Shown here piece by piece: positions 33,347 through 41,881 of a stretch of DNA of 64,000 nt; the first letter of the stretch is position 1, and every line of letters starts with the position of its first letter. Origin of the DNA: Shimia sp022448905. GTDB lineage: Bacteria > Pseudomonadota > Alphaproteobacteria > Rhodobacterales > Rhodobacteraceae. The stretch is from the NCBI RefSeq assembly GCF_047126315.1, contig NZ_CP138953.1, positions 1,054,001 through 1,118,000 of the forward strand, given 5' to 3'. The notes under the pieces are model-generated. The model was not told the origin of the DNA. It did not search any database and saw only the letters and a program-made list of their open reading frames with translations. Position numbers and translations under genes: made by a program.

Positions 33347-34120
33347 ATGGGCAAGACGTTTTACGGTGTAGAACTGCCAAACCCGCTGATGCTGGGCACG
33401 GCGCAATATCCCAGCCCGGCGATTTTGGAAGAGGCGTTTCGGGCCTCTGGAGCTGGCGTTGCAACGGTGTCGTTACGGCGTGAAGGCGCTGGCGGCGCGG
33501 GGCAAACCTTCTGGCAAATGATTGCGGATCTGGACGTGCTGGTGCTGCCCAACACGGCGGGCTGTCACACGGTGAAAGAGGCGGTGACCACGGCGCATAT
33601 GGCGCGAGAGGTGTTTGACACCAAGTGGATCAAGCTGGAGCTGATCGGCCACACCGACAGCCTGCAGCCGGATGTGTTCCAACTTGTGGAAGCCGCACGA
33701 ATTCTGTCCGAGGACGGGTTTGAGGTGTTTCCCTACACCACCGAAGACCTGATCGTGGGCGAGCGCCTGCTAGAAGCAGGCTGTGAGGTGTTGATGCCTT
33801 GGGGCGCGCCGATCGGATCCGGTCGTGGATTAAACAACACCTATGCGCTGCGGGCGATGCGGGCGGAGTTCCCCGACGTGCCTTTGGTGGTGGACGCAGG
33901 CATTGGCTTGCCGAGCCATGCGGCGGCGGCGATGGAGCTTGGTTTTGACGCTGTGCTTTTGAACACCGCTGTGGCGCGCGCCGGTGATCCGGTGGCGATG
34001 GCCAAGGCGATGATGGCCGCCGTGGAAGCAGGCCGGATGGGCTTTGAGGCCGATCCAATTGAGGCACGCGATATGGCGGAAGCCTCCACCCCTGTTATTG
34101 GAAAGGCGTTCCTGTCATGA
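33347..34120 (+). CDS. thiG: thiazole synthase
   Basis: A 257-residue TIM-barrel enzyme condensing DXP, dehydroglycine and ThiS thiocarboxylate into the thiazole phosphate. It has LMLGTAQYPSPAILEEAFRA near residue 10, the Schiff-base Lys in KWIKLELIGHTDSLQPD near 95, YTTEDLIVGERLLEAGCEVLMPWGAPIGSGRGL near 130-155 (read in two parts) and VVDAGIGLPSHAAAAMELG near 180. It overlaps thiE by four bases. Confidence 0.97.
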   Translation: MGKTFYGVELPNPLMLGTAQYPSPAILEEAFRASGAGVATVSLRREGAGGAGQTFWQMIADLDVLVLPNTAGCHTVKEAVTTAHMAREVFDTKWIKLELIGHTDSLQPDVFQLVEAARILSEDGFEVFPYTTEDLIVGERLLEAGCEVLMPWGAPIGSGRGLNNTYALRAMRAEFPDVPLVVDAGIGLPSHAAAAMELGFDAVLLNTAVARAGDPVAMAKAMMAAVEAGRMGFEADPIEARDMAEASTPVIGKAFLS

Positions 34121-34713
34121 GCCTGCATAAGTTTTATCCGATTTTTGACGATGTCAGTTGGCTCAAGCGCATGCTGCCGCTTGGCATCAAACTGGTGCAA
34201 CTGCGCATCAAGGATGCCAGTGACGACCATGTGCGGGCGCAGATTGTCGAAGGTCAGGCGCTGTGTCGCGAACACGGCTGCGTGCTGGTGATCAATGATT
34301 ACTGGCAGGCGGCGATTGATCTGGGCTGCGACTGGATTCACCTCGGTCAGGAAGATTTGGACGAAGCCGATCTGAAAGCGATCCGCGCAGCGGGCCTCAA
34401 GATGGGCGTGTCGACCCACGATGATGACGAGTTGGAACGCGTGCTGGCCTTCGCGCCGGATTATGTCGCGCTGGGGCCGGTTTACCCAACCATCCTGAAA
34501 AAGATGAAATGGCATCAGCAGGGCCTGCCGCGTGTGACCGAGTGGAAAGCGCGTGTGGGCGCGGTGCCGTTGGTGGGCATTGGTGGCATGTCAGTGGAAC
34601 GCGCGCCGGGTGTGTTTGAGGCCGGGGCGGATATAGTCTCTGCGGTCACCGACATCACACTGAACCACGATCCAGAAGGCCGCGTGCGCCAGTGGCTGGA
34701 GGTCTGCAAGTGA
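34117..34713 (+). CDS. thiE: thiamine-phosphate synthase
   Basis: A 198-residue enzyme that couples HMP-PP with thiazole phosphate. It carries VQLRIKDASDD near residue 27, LVINDYWQAAIDLG near 58, WIHLGQEDLDEAD near 75, DYVALGPVYPT near 115 and PLVGIGGMS near 150. It starts at ATGA overlapping thiG and its stop overlaps the GTG of thiF. Confidence 0.96.
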   Translation: MSLHKFYPIFDDVSWLKRMLPLGIKLVQLRIKDASDDHVRAQIVEGQALCREHGCVLVINDYWQAAIDLGCDWIHLGQEDLDEADLKAIRAAGLKMGVSTHDDDELERVLAFAPDYVALGPVYPTILKKMKWHQQGLPRVTEWKARVGAVPLVGIGGMSVERAPGVFEAGADIVSAVTDITLNHDPEGRVRQWLEVCK

Positions 34714-35675
34714 GCCGCTATGCGCGCCAAATGATATTGCCCGAGGTGGGTGCAGATGGGCAGGTGGCGCTGACCACGGCCCATGTGTTGGTCATTGGCG
34801 CGGGCGGTCTGGCGGCAAGTGCGCTGCCTTTGCTGGCAGGGGCTGGCGTGGGGCGCATCACGATTGTTGATGGCGACACGGTGGAACTGTCCAACCTGCA
34901 TCGTCAGACGATGTTTACCGAAGGCGATCAGGGGAAGCCTAAGGCGGAAGTGGCCGCTGCACGCTGTCAGGCGATCAATGGCGAGATCACTGTTGAGGCT
35001 GAGGTGGCCAAGATGACCCCGGCCAATGCGCCAACGCTGCTCAACGGTGTCACTTTGGTGATGGATTGCGCCGACAGCTACGCGGTGAGCTACACGTTGA
35101 GCGATCTGTGTTTGGCAGAGAACATCCCGCTGATCACAGGCTCGGCGTTGGCTCTGTCGGGCTATGCGGCGGGTGTTTGCGGCGGCGCGCCGTCATTGCG
35201 CGCGTTGTTCCCGGAGGCCCCGGAAAGCGGGGCAAGCTGTGCAACCGCAGGCGTGATGGGGCCGGTGGTGGCCTTGATTGGCGCGATGCAGACGCAGATG
35301 GCGCTGGCCGTCTTGATGGGGCATCAACCGAGCCCGTTGGGGCAAATGGTGCAGTTTGACGCGCGTTCCATGCGCAGCGCGCCGTTTCGGTTTGATATCG
35401 CGCCGGAGCCGGAGGTGGCCTTTGAGTTTGTGGTGCCGGAGATGCTCAGCGAGGCTGACACAATTGTCGAGCTGCGCGGGCCTGAGGAAGCGCCAGAGCC
35501 GGCACATCCGGACGCGATCCGCCTTTTGCCGGATCAGTTGAAAGAGAACCTGCCAATCGCCGAGGGGCGGCTGGCTTTGTGCTGTGCAACGGGGCTGCGG
35601 TCCTGGCGTGCGGCGGAATTCACCCAAGAGATTTGGCCCGGCGAGATTGTTCTTGTCGCGGCATCTGCTTCTTAG
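34710..35675 (+). CDS. thiF: ThiS adenylyltransferase ThiF with rhodanese-like C-terminus
   Basis: A 321-residue E1-like protein starting at a GTG in the thiE stop. The adenylation core has RYARQMILPEVGADGQ, VIGAGGLAASALPLLAGAG near residue 30, IVDGDTVELSNLHRQTMF near 57 and CADSYAVSYTLSDLC near 115. The conserved Cys loop is SCATAGVMGPVVALIGAMQ near 185. The CxxC zinc site of many relatives seems absent: that stretch reads GAPSLRALFPEA. The last 80 residues resemble a short rhodanese ending in CCATGLRSWRAAE (CxxGxRS-type loop) near 295. This tail may supply persulfide sulfur directly to ThiS. Confidence 0.88.
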   Translation: MSRYARQMILPEVGADGQVALTTAHVLVIGAGGLAASALPLLAGAGVGRITIVDGDTVELSNLHRQTMFTEGDQGKPKAEVAAARCQAINGEITVEAEVAKMTPANAPTLLNGVTLVMDCADSYAVSYTLSDLCLAENIPLITGSALALSGYAAGVCGGAPSLRALFPEAPESGASCATAGVMGPVVALIGAMQTQMALAVLMGHQPSPLGQMVQFDARSMRSAPFRFDIAPEPEVAFEFVVPEMLSEADTIVELRGPEEAPEPAHPDAIRLLPDQLKENLPIAEGRLALCCATGLRSWRAAEFTQEIWPGEIVLVAASAS

Positions 35676-35691
35676 AACGAGAGGAAACGTG

Positions 35692-36639
35692 ATGAAGCAC
35701 CTACTCGCAGCTGTGGCCCTGATGGCCGCAACCCCCGCCATGGCGGCAGACAAAATGACCCTTCTGCTGGATTGGTTCATCAACCCCGACCACGGCCCGA
35801 TCATCGTCGCCGCAGAAAACGGCTACTTCGAAGAAGTTGGCCTTGAGGTTGAGATTGTGCCACCGGCCGATCCGTCTATGCCTCCGCGCCTTGTGGCCGC
35901 GGGCCAAGCTGATTTGGCGGTGTCCTACCAGCCGCAACTGCACCTGCAGATCCACGAAGGTCTGCCGTTGAAGCGTGTTGGCACGCTGGTGGCAACTCCG
36001 CTGAACTGCCTGTTGGTTCTGGAAGACGGTCCGATCAAAACTCCGGCGGATTTGAAAGGCAAGAAAGTTGGCTTCTCCGTGGCTGGCGTGGAAGAAGCCG
36101 TGCTGGGCGCGGTTTTGGGCAAGTATGGCGTGTCCACCGATGACATCGAGCTGGTGAACGTGAACTTCTCCCTGTCCCCATCGCTGATGTCTGGTCAGGT
36201 GGACGCGGTGATCGGTGCGTATCGGAATTTTGAGCTGAACCAGATGGACATCGAAGGCCGTCCGGGCACCTGCTTCTACATCGAAGAAGAGGGCGTGCCA
36301 TCTTATGACGAGCTGATCTATGTGGCCAACCCAGATACCATGGATGCGGACAAAGTGGCGCGTTTCATGGCGGCAACCGAAAAAGCGACGCAGTACATCG
36401 TGAACAATCCGGTCAAAAGCTGGGAAATTTTCTCTGCCACGTCCACCGAACTTCAGGACGAGCTGAACGAGCGCGCATGGGCTGACACGTTGCCACGCTT
36501 TGCCTTGCGCCCAGCGGGCTATGACGCCGGTCGTTACGTGCGCTTTGAGCAGTTCCTCAAGGACAGCGGCATGATCCCGTCGATCAACCCAGTTGAGGCG
36601 ATCACCATTGACGTGACCGCCCCGGCGATGGGCCAATAA
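35692..36639 (+). CDS. thiY: ABC transporter binding protein for pyrimidine precursor, ThiY-like
   Basis: A 315-residue NMT1/THI5-family binding protein with a signal peptide (MKHLLAAVALMAATPAMA). It carries MTLLLDWFINPDHGPIIVAA near residue 22, VEIVPPADPSMPPRLVAAGQ near 55, PADLKGKKVGFSVAGVEEAV near 115 and SGQVDAVIGAYRNFEL near 165. ThiY captures formylaminopyrimidine (a thiamine breakdown product) or HMP. It starts 16 bp after thiF behind GAGAGGAAA and overlaps tenA by one base. Confidence 0.9.
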   Translation: MKHLLAAVALMAATPAMAADKMTLLLDWFINPDHGPIIVAAENGYFEEVGLEVEIVPPADPSMPPRLVAAGQADLAVSYQPQLHLQIHEGLPLKRVGTLVATPLNCLLVLEDGPIKTPADLKGKKVGFSVAGVEEAVLGAVLGKYGVSTDDIELVNVNFSLSPSLMSGQVDAVIGAYRNFELNQMDIEGRPGTCFYIEEEGVPSYDELIYVANPDTMDADKVARFMAATEKATQYIVNNPVKSWEIFSATSTELQDELNERAWADTLPRFALRPAGYDAGRYVRFEQFLKDSGMIPSINPVEAITIDVTAPAMGQ

Positions 36640-37319
36640 TGAGCGCTCAAAACTATGGCCGTGCCTTTGCGCTGATGCGTGAGGCGGCAGGCGAGGCATG
36701 GGGGGAGTATACCCGCCATGCCTTTGTTGAAGGGCTGCGCGATGGTTCGCTGCCGAATGCGGCGTTTCTGCATTACCTGCGGCAGGATTATGTGTTCCTG
36801 ATCCACTTCTCCCGCGCCTGGGCGCTGGCGGTGGTGAAATCGGAAACCCATGAGGAAATGCTGGGCGCGGTCGCAACTGTGAATGCGCTGGTGGCCGAAG
36901 AAATGCAGCTGCACGTGGGCATCTGCGAGGCCGCAGGCATACCGCAGGAAGAGCTGTTTGCCACGCCTGAGCGCGCAGAAAACCTCGCCTACACACGCTA
37001 TGTGCTGGAGGCAGGCTATTCCGGCGATCTGTTGGATCTGCTGGCCGCTTTGGCGCCTTGCGTGATGGGCTATGGCGAGATTGGCGCGCGGTTGGGCGTT
37101 GAGAAAACCTCCGACACCTACGCCGACTGGATCAACACCTATGCGGGCGAAGGTTATCAGGGCGACTGTGTTGCCGTGGGTCAACTGCTTGATGGCGCGC
37201 TGGAGCGACGTTTGGGCAAGGACTTTGAAAACAGCCCGCGCTTTGCCGCGCTGTGTGACAAGTTCCGCATGGCCACTGAGCTGGAAGTGAACTTCTGGCA
37301 GATGGGCCTGACCCCATGA
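36639..37319 (+). CDS. tenA: TenA-family aminopyrimidine aminohydrolase
   Basis: A 226-residue helical protein: FVEGLRDGSLPNAAFLHYLR near residue 28, QDYVFLIHFSRAWALAV near 48 and the catalytic Cys in LAALAPCVMGYGEIG near 137, ending ELEVNFWQMGL. TenA hydrolyses aminopyrimidines from degraded thiamine to HMP and can cleave thiamine. Together with ThiXYZ it forms the salvage route described in Bacilli. It overlaps thiY (TAATG) and the ATPase gene (ATGA). Confidence 0.94.
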   Translation: MSAQNYGRAFALMREAAGEAWGEYTRHAFVEGLRDGSLPNAAFLHYLRQDYVFLIHFSRAWALAVVKSETHEEMLGAVATVNALVAEEMQLHVGICEAAGIPQEELFATPERAENLAYTRYVLEAGYSGDLLDLLAALAPCVMGYGEIGARLGVEKTSDTYADWINTYAGEGYQGDCVAVGQLLDGALERRLGKDFENSPRFAALCDKFRMATELEVNFWQMGLTP

Positions 37320-38044
37320 CTTTGGCACCCGGCATCACCTTACAAGGACAGGCCTCAATTGAGGGGCGGCAGCTGTTTGCGCCGCTCACGTTGTCCTTGG
37401 ATGCCGGGCGTTGGACCTGCCTTTTGGGCGGGTCTGGCGTGGGGAAAACCACGGTTTTGCGACTGATGGCTGATTTGTCCACAGGCGCGGATTTTGACGG
37501 AGAGATCACGGCCACAGACGGTGAGCTTGTTGCCGACCGCATCGCCTATATGGCGCAGGATGACTTGCTGATGCCGTGGGCCAGCGTGGCGAAAAACATC
37601 ACGCTGGGCGCGCGACTGCGGGGGCAGGACTGGGATGAAACGCGGTTGGAGCAGCTGTTGCAGCGCTGCGGATTGCTGGCGCATCGCCACAAGAAGCCGG
37701 GCGAGCTTTCCGGTGGGCAACGCCAGCGGGTGGCGCTGGCGCGCACGTTGATGGAAGACAAACCCATCATCCTGCTAGACGAACCGTTTTCGGCGTTGGA
37801 CGCTCAAACGCGCGCGGCGATGCAGGATTTGGCGGTTGAGCTGCTGTCAGGCCGCACAGTGATGGTGGTGACCCATGATCCCGGTGAAGCGGCCCGGTTG
37901 GGCCATGCGATCCATGTGATGACCCCCGCAGGCCTGACAGCGGTCACCCCGCCGACGGCAGAGGTTCCACGCGCCGTGGAGGCGCTGGATACTTTGATGT
38001 GCCAGTCCGAGCTCTTAAAACGACTGATGGGGCAAGCGGCATGA
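37316..38044 (+). CDS. thiZ: ABC transporter ATP-binding protein, ThiZ-like
   Basis: A 242-residue ATPase: Walker A LLGGSGVGKTTVLRL near residue 40, Q-loop YMAQDDLLMPW near 80, signature LSGGQRQRVALARTL near 130, Walker B IILLDEPFSALD near 150, H-loop VVTHDPGEA near 185. It is flanked by tenA and the permease gene and overlaps both by four bases, so it energises the ThiXY importer. Confidence 0.92.
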   Translation: MTLAPGITLQGQASIEGRQLFAPLTLSLDAGRWTCLLGGSGVGKTTVLRLMADLSTGADFDGEITATDGELVADRIAYMAQDDLLMPWASVAKNITLGARLRGQDWDETRLEQLLQRCGLLAHRHKKPGELSGGQRQRVALARTLMEDKPIILLDEPFSALDAQTRAAMQDLAVELLSGRTVMVVTHDPGEAARLGHAIHVMTPAGLTAVTPPTAEVPRAVEALDTLMCQSELLKRLMGQAA

Positions 38045-38775
38045 AGATGTGGCCTCCTATTGCCTCCACCATTTTTGCGCTGTTGGTCTGGCAATTGATT
38101 GTCACATCTACAGGTGTGCAACCCTTTCTTTTGCCTGGCCCATCGGTGGTGGCGGAGGCCTGGTGGCAACACCGAGTGCTGATTGCTGAAAACGCGGTGA
38201 TCACACTCCAGGAAATCGTGCTAGGCATGATCATTGGAACGGCGCTGGGCATTGTGACCGCGCTGCAACTGGCAACTTCCAAAACGATGCGTACCTTGGT
38301 GCAACCGATCTTGGTGTTCACCCAGTCTTTGCCGGTGTTCGCTCTGGCCCCAATTCTGACTTTGTGGCTGGGTTTTGGCCTCTGGTCAAAAGTCGCTATG
38401 GCCGTGCTGATTATCTACTTCCCGGTGACTTCGGCTTTTTTTGACGGCTTGATTCGGACGCCACCGGGCTATTTGGATTTGGCAAAAACCATGCAGGCCA
38501 AGCCGATGCGGATCCTGTGGCAAATCCGTGTGCCAGCCGCGCTCCCGAGCCTTGGTGCAGGTGTACGATTGGCTGCGGTCTATGCCACGATTGGGGCCGT
38601 GATTGGCGAATGGGTTGGGGCCTCAAAAGGCCTTGGTGCGTTAATGATAATGTCCAACGGTCGGGCCAAAACGGATTTAATGTTTGCGGCCTTGCTGACC
38701 CTCGGCGTCATGTCGGTTGTGTTCTATTTGCTGGTAGCTAAATTGACCCGGGTATTAGGTGATCGGGAGACCTGA
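38041..38775 (+). CDS. thiX: ABC transporter permease, ThiX-like
   Basis: A 244-residue permease with about six membrane segments and the EAA loop LDLAKTMQAKPMRILWQIRV near residue 150. SLPVFALAPILTLWLGFGLW near 97 and GAVIGEWVGASKGLGALM near 185 are typical of the SsuC/TauC/ThiX group. The ATG at 38041 overlaps the ATPase stop. It is the last gene of the riboswitch-controlled operon. Confidence 0.92.
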   Translation: MKMWPPIASTIFALLVWQLIVTSTGVQPFLLPGPSVVAEAWWQHRVLIAENAVITLQEIVLGMIIGTALGIVTALQLATSKTMRTLVQPILVFTQSLPVFALAPILTLWLGFGLWSKVAMAVLIIYFPVTSAFFDGLIRTPPGYLDLAKTMQAKPMRILWQIRVPAALPSLGAGVRLAAVYATIGAVIGEWVGASKGLGALMIMSNGRAKTDLMFAALLTLGVMSVVFYLLVAKLTRVLGDRET

Positions 38776-38797
38776 TCTGCCGGTGGGGGTACCCAAC

Positions 38798-38820
38798 CCC
38801 AAAGCGGTTTGGGCGGTTTT
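38798..38820 (+). terminator. probable terminator of the thiamine operon
   Basis: CCCAAA (38798-38803) pairs with TTTGGG (38808-38813) around GCGG, followed by CGGTTTT. The stem is short. Confidence 0.5.
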
Positions 38821-38951
38821 CCAATCAAATTACAACAAAATCAGATAATCTCGACTGAATAGCGTCGGAGAGCCTGTGTCTTAAGACTACTTTAACCACC
38901 TGCTGGCACTCATTTTCCGGTAGATTTTTTGAGTTGTAGATAGACCGCAGC

Positions 38952-40787
38952 ATGTCGAATTTGCGTATTACACGACGGTATCTCCGCTGGCGAAGCGGCA
39001 TCGCGCTGAGCATTGTGCTCGCGGCCGCAATCGCAGCCATGGGGGTGGCGCTTATGGGGCGCGATACGGTGGCAACACGCAACCAGAACACAGCTTCCAT
39101 GGACACGCTTTTATTGTCGCTGTCGGAAATGTCGATGGCATTTCAGGAACTGCGGATCGCACCGGCGTCGCAACGCGGCGTGAACTCGCGCGCACATGTA
39201 CGGCGCGCGTCGCATGCTGCCGAAGAGGCGGCAGAGCGGATTTCGCAGGAGAAAACCCTCAAGACCTTCTCATCTGAAGGGCAGAGCATCCTGCGGCGGG
39301 ACGCGATGAACCCGCTCCTGGAGCTTGAGGACGTGCTTTTCCTGGCTGATGTGGCGGTGGACCCACGTCAGAACATGACCGACGTCGCCCGCGCGGCAGG
39401 TATGGCTGGCGATCTGGCGATGCGTCTCTTGCCGATCTTCAACCGGATCAAACAGGCGGAACTGGCCGCCGCGCAGGAAGCGGCGGACAAACAAGTCACC
39501 TACGGTATTTTTGCGCTGGTGATCACGCTCTTTGGGGCGGGGTTAGCGGCACGATTTGTGCACATCCCGATGGAGCGTTACGTGATCCGGGCGCAGTCCG
39601 AGATCGAGCGCAACCGGCGTAGGGCCGAGGCGGCTTCTGATGCCAAATCGATGTTCCTGGCCACAATGAGCCATGAAATCCGTACCCCGCTGAACGGCGT
39701 TTTGGGATTGGCGGATGTGCTCAAGGACACGCGGCTTGAGCCGGAGCAAAAGCGCATGCTGTCGATGATCCAGAGCAGCGGGTGGGCGCTGTTGCAACTG
39801 ATCAATGACGTACTTGATCTGGCCAAAATCGAGGCCGGTAAGGTTGAGCTGAAATTTGAAGCCTTTGACGTGCAGGCCCTGTGTCAGGAAACCGCCGAGC
39901 TGTTTTCGGGTCAGGCTGCCAAGAATGGCGTGGCGCTGACGGTGCATGCGGCTCCAACCGAGACCGGGTGGTTTGTGCACAGCGCACCCCAGGCGTTGCG
40001 GCAGGTGTTGGCCAATCTTGTGGGCAACGCGGTGAAGTTCACTGAGCAGGGCAATATTGAGCTGCATCTGGAAGATGTCGCGCCACACAAGGGTGAAGAG
40101 CGCCGCTTGCGGATTGTGGTGAAAGACGACGGGATTGGCATCGCGCCGAGCGCTCTGGAACGGATTTTTGATCAGTTTGAGCAAGCCGATTCCAGCACCA
40201 CCACGCAGTTTGGTGGCACTGGGCTGGGCCTGTCGATTGTGCAGCGCATGAGTGAGGCCCTTGGTGGTGAGATCACGGCGGAAAGCGTGCTGGGCGAAGG
40301 CTCGGAGTTCATTCTGGAACTGCCGGTGGGCAACGCCACCGCAGTGATTGCGGAGCCTGCGCCGTCTGAGGCGATGCAGTTTGGCAAACGGGTGCTAGTG
40401 GCGGATGACAACCGCGTCAATCAGGTGGTGGCGCGCAAGATTTTGGAGAATCTGGGTTGCGAGGTGCTGTCTGCGTCCAACGGGCTGGAGGCGGTGGACA
40501 AGGCCGCGATTTGCGAACCGGACCTGATTTTGATGGATGTGCGTATGCCGATGATGGACGGCTTGCAGGCCACCCGCGCCATTCGGGCTGACACGCGGCA
40601 CAAGGCCGCCACGGTGCCAATTGTGGGCCTGTCCGCAAATGCGCAAGCGGAACATCGGGACGAGGCCGTCGCCGCCGGCATGTCCGGCTATGTGGAAAAA
40701 CCCGTCACGCGCAATGCGCTGAAGGCGGAGCTGTTGCGGCACTGGCCGTCTGAGTCCGAGACACAGGAGGATGGCGCATGCGCCTGA
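38952..40787 (+). CDS. hybrid sensor histidine kinase/response regulator
   Basis: A 611-residue membrane kinase. Two transmembrane segments (about 15-36 and 184-203) frame a helical periplasmic domain of about 145 residues. The H-box FLATMSHEIRTPLNGVLGLA places the phospho-accepting His at residue 241; the N-box NLVGNAVKFTEQ is near 360 and the G boxes DDGIGIAP and GGTGLGLSIVQ follow. The C-terminal receiver domain (about 480-600) has VLVADDNRVNQVV and the phosphorylated Asp in LILMDVRMPMMDG. There is no DNA-binding output, so it needs an unseen phosphotransfer partner. It overlaps a binding-protein gene by 10 bp. Confidence 0.92.
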   Translation: MSNLRITRRYLRWRSGIALSIVLAAAIAAMGVALMGRDTVATRNQNTASMDTLLLSLSEMSMAFQELRIAPASQRGVNSRAHVRRASHAAEEAAERISQEKTLKTFSSEGQSILRRDAMNPLLELEDVLFLADVAVDPRQNMTDVARAAGMAGDLAMRLLPIFNRIKQAELAAAQEAADKQVTYGIFALVITLFGAGLAARFVHIPMERYVIRAQSEIERNRRRAEAASDAKSMFLATMSHEIRTPLNGVLGLADVLKDTRLEPEQKRMLSMIQSSGWALLQLINDVLDLAKIEAGKVELKFEAFDVQALCQETAELFSGQAAKNGVALTVHAAPTETGWFVHSAPQALRQVLANLVGNAVKFTEQGNIELHLEDVAPHKGEERRLRIVVKDDGIGIAPSALERIFDQFEQADSSTTTQFGGTGLGLSIVQRMSEALGGEITAESVLGEGSEFILELPVGNATAVIAEPAPSEAMQFGKRVLVADDNRVNQVVARKILENLGCEVLSASNGLEAVDKAAICEPDLILMDVRMPMMDGLQATRAIRADTRHKAATVPIVGLSANAQAEHRDEAVAAGMSGYVEKPVTRNALKAELLRHWPSESETQEDGACA

Positions 40788-41857
40788 AGAGTTTTGCACT
40801 GGCCGCGGCGATGACCGGTGCCTTGAGCGTGCCAGTACAGGCGGGCGAAGGTGCGGTGTGGTTTTACGCCTGGAACAACACGATCCCGCAGGAGGTGGTG
40901 CAGGAGTTTGGCGAGCGCCATGGCATGAATGTGGTGGTCGACACCTTTATGGTGGCAGATGAGGCCGAGGCCCGTCTCGCCGCTGGTGGCACCGAGTATG
41001 ATCTCGCCGTTGTGCCAGTGGAGGTTATGCCGCGTTTGGTGAGCATTGATGCGCTGCGTCCCTTTGATGCCAAGATTCGGGCGCAATTGAATGGCAGCCA
41101 TCCGCAGCTGATGGAAAAGCTCGAAGAAGCCGTGCCCATGGCCAGCGAGTATGCGGTGCCGTTTCTGTGGGGCACCACCGGCGTGATGGTGGACATCGAC
41201 GATGTGTTAGAACGCGTGCCGGAAACGGCGCTCAACAGCTGGGATCTGGTGTTTGATCCGAAGTATGCCGCCGAGCTTGCGGATTGTGGCATCACCATAG
41301 TGGATGCGGTGCAAGAGGTGGTGGCAATTGCGCTCAACTATCTGGGCCGCAATCCAAACTCGATGGCCGAAGAAGATCTGGACGCAGCCTTTGAGTTGCT
41401 TGCAGGCATCATGCCTTACGTGCACACCATTGACGGCAGTCAGCAGGAACAGGTTTTGCAAAATGAGGCCTGCGTGGCCTTGACCTGGAGCAGCGACGCG
41501 CTGGCGCCGCAGTCTTTGCTGGGACGTAATGAGGTGCGGTATTTTGTGCCCCAAGAGGGCACCGTGCTGTGGGCCGATGTGCTGGTGTATCCTGGCGACA
41601 CAGGCCATCCGGAGCACAGCCATGATCTGCTGCGCTATATGAATGAGCCGGAAGTGCTGGCAAAAGTCTCGCAGTTCTCCCTCGCCTTGACAGATATTCC
41701 GGTGTCGCACGAGGCATTGGCGGAGCTGGATCGGGAGATTCTGGAACAGGTGGCGCCGAAAGACCGACGCGAGAAGCTGTTCATGTTGACGCCGCGCACG
41801 GGATCCGAAAAACGCATTCTGGACCGGCGCTGGCGCCGGATGCAGCTGGGTCTGTAA
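40778..41857 (+). CDS. PotD-like periplasmic solute-binding protein
   Basis: A 359-residue protein with a signal peptide (MRLKSFALAAAMTGALSVPV, cleavage near QAG). The start of the mature part, VWFYAWNNTIPQEVVQEFGE, and VPFLWGTTGVMVDIDD near residue 125 place it with the spermidine/putrescine PotD-PotF binding proteins. No permease or ATPase is adjacent. The gene begins 10 bp inside the hybrid kinase gene, so the pair is translationally coupled. It may present a ligand (possibly polyamine) to the kinase's periplasmic domain; the ligand is a guess. Confidence 0.85.
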   Translation: MRLKSFALAAAMTGALSVPVQAGEGAVWFYAWNNTIPQEVVQEFGERHGMNVVVDTFMVADEAEARLAAGGTEYDLAVVPVEVMPRLVSIDALRPFDAKIRAQLNGSHPQLMEKLEEAVPMASEYAVPFLWGTTGVMVDIDDVLERVPETALNSWDLVFDPKYAAELADCGITIVDAVQEVVAIALNYLGRNPNSMAEEDLDAAFELLAGIMPYVHTIDGSQQEQVLQNEACVALTWSSDALAPQSLLGRNEVRYFVPQEGTVLWADVLVYPGDTGHPEHSHDLLRYMNEPEVLAKVSQFSLALTDIPVSHEALAELDREILEQVAPKDRREKLFMLTPRTGSEKRILDRRWRRMQLGL

Positions 41858-41881
41858 CCAGAGAAAACGCGTTTGGGTGGG

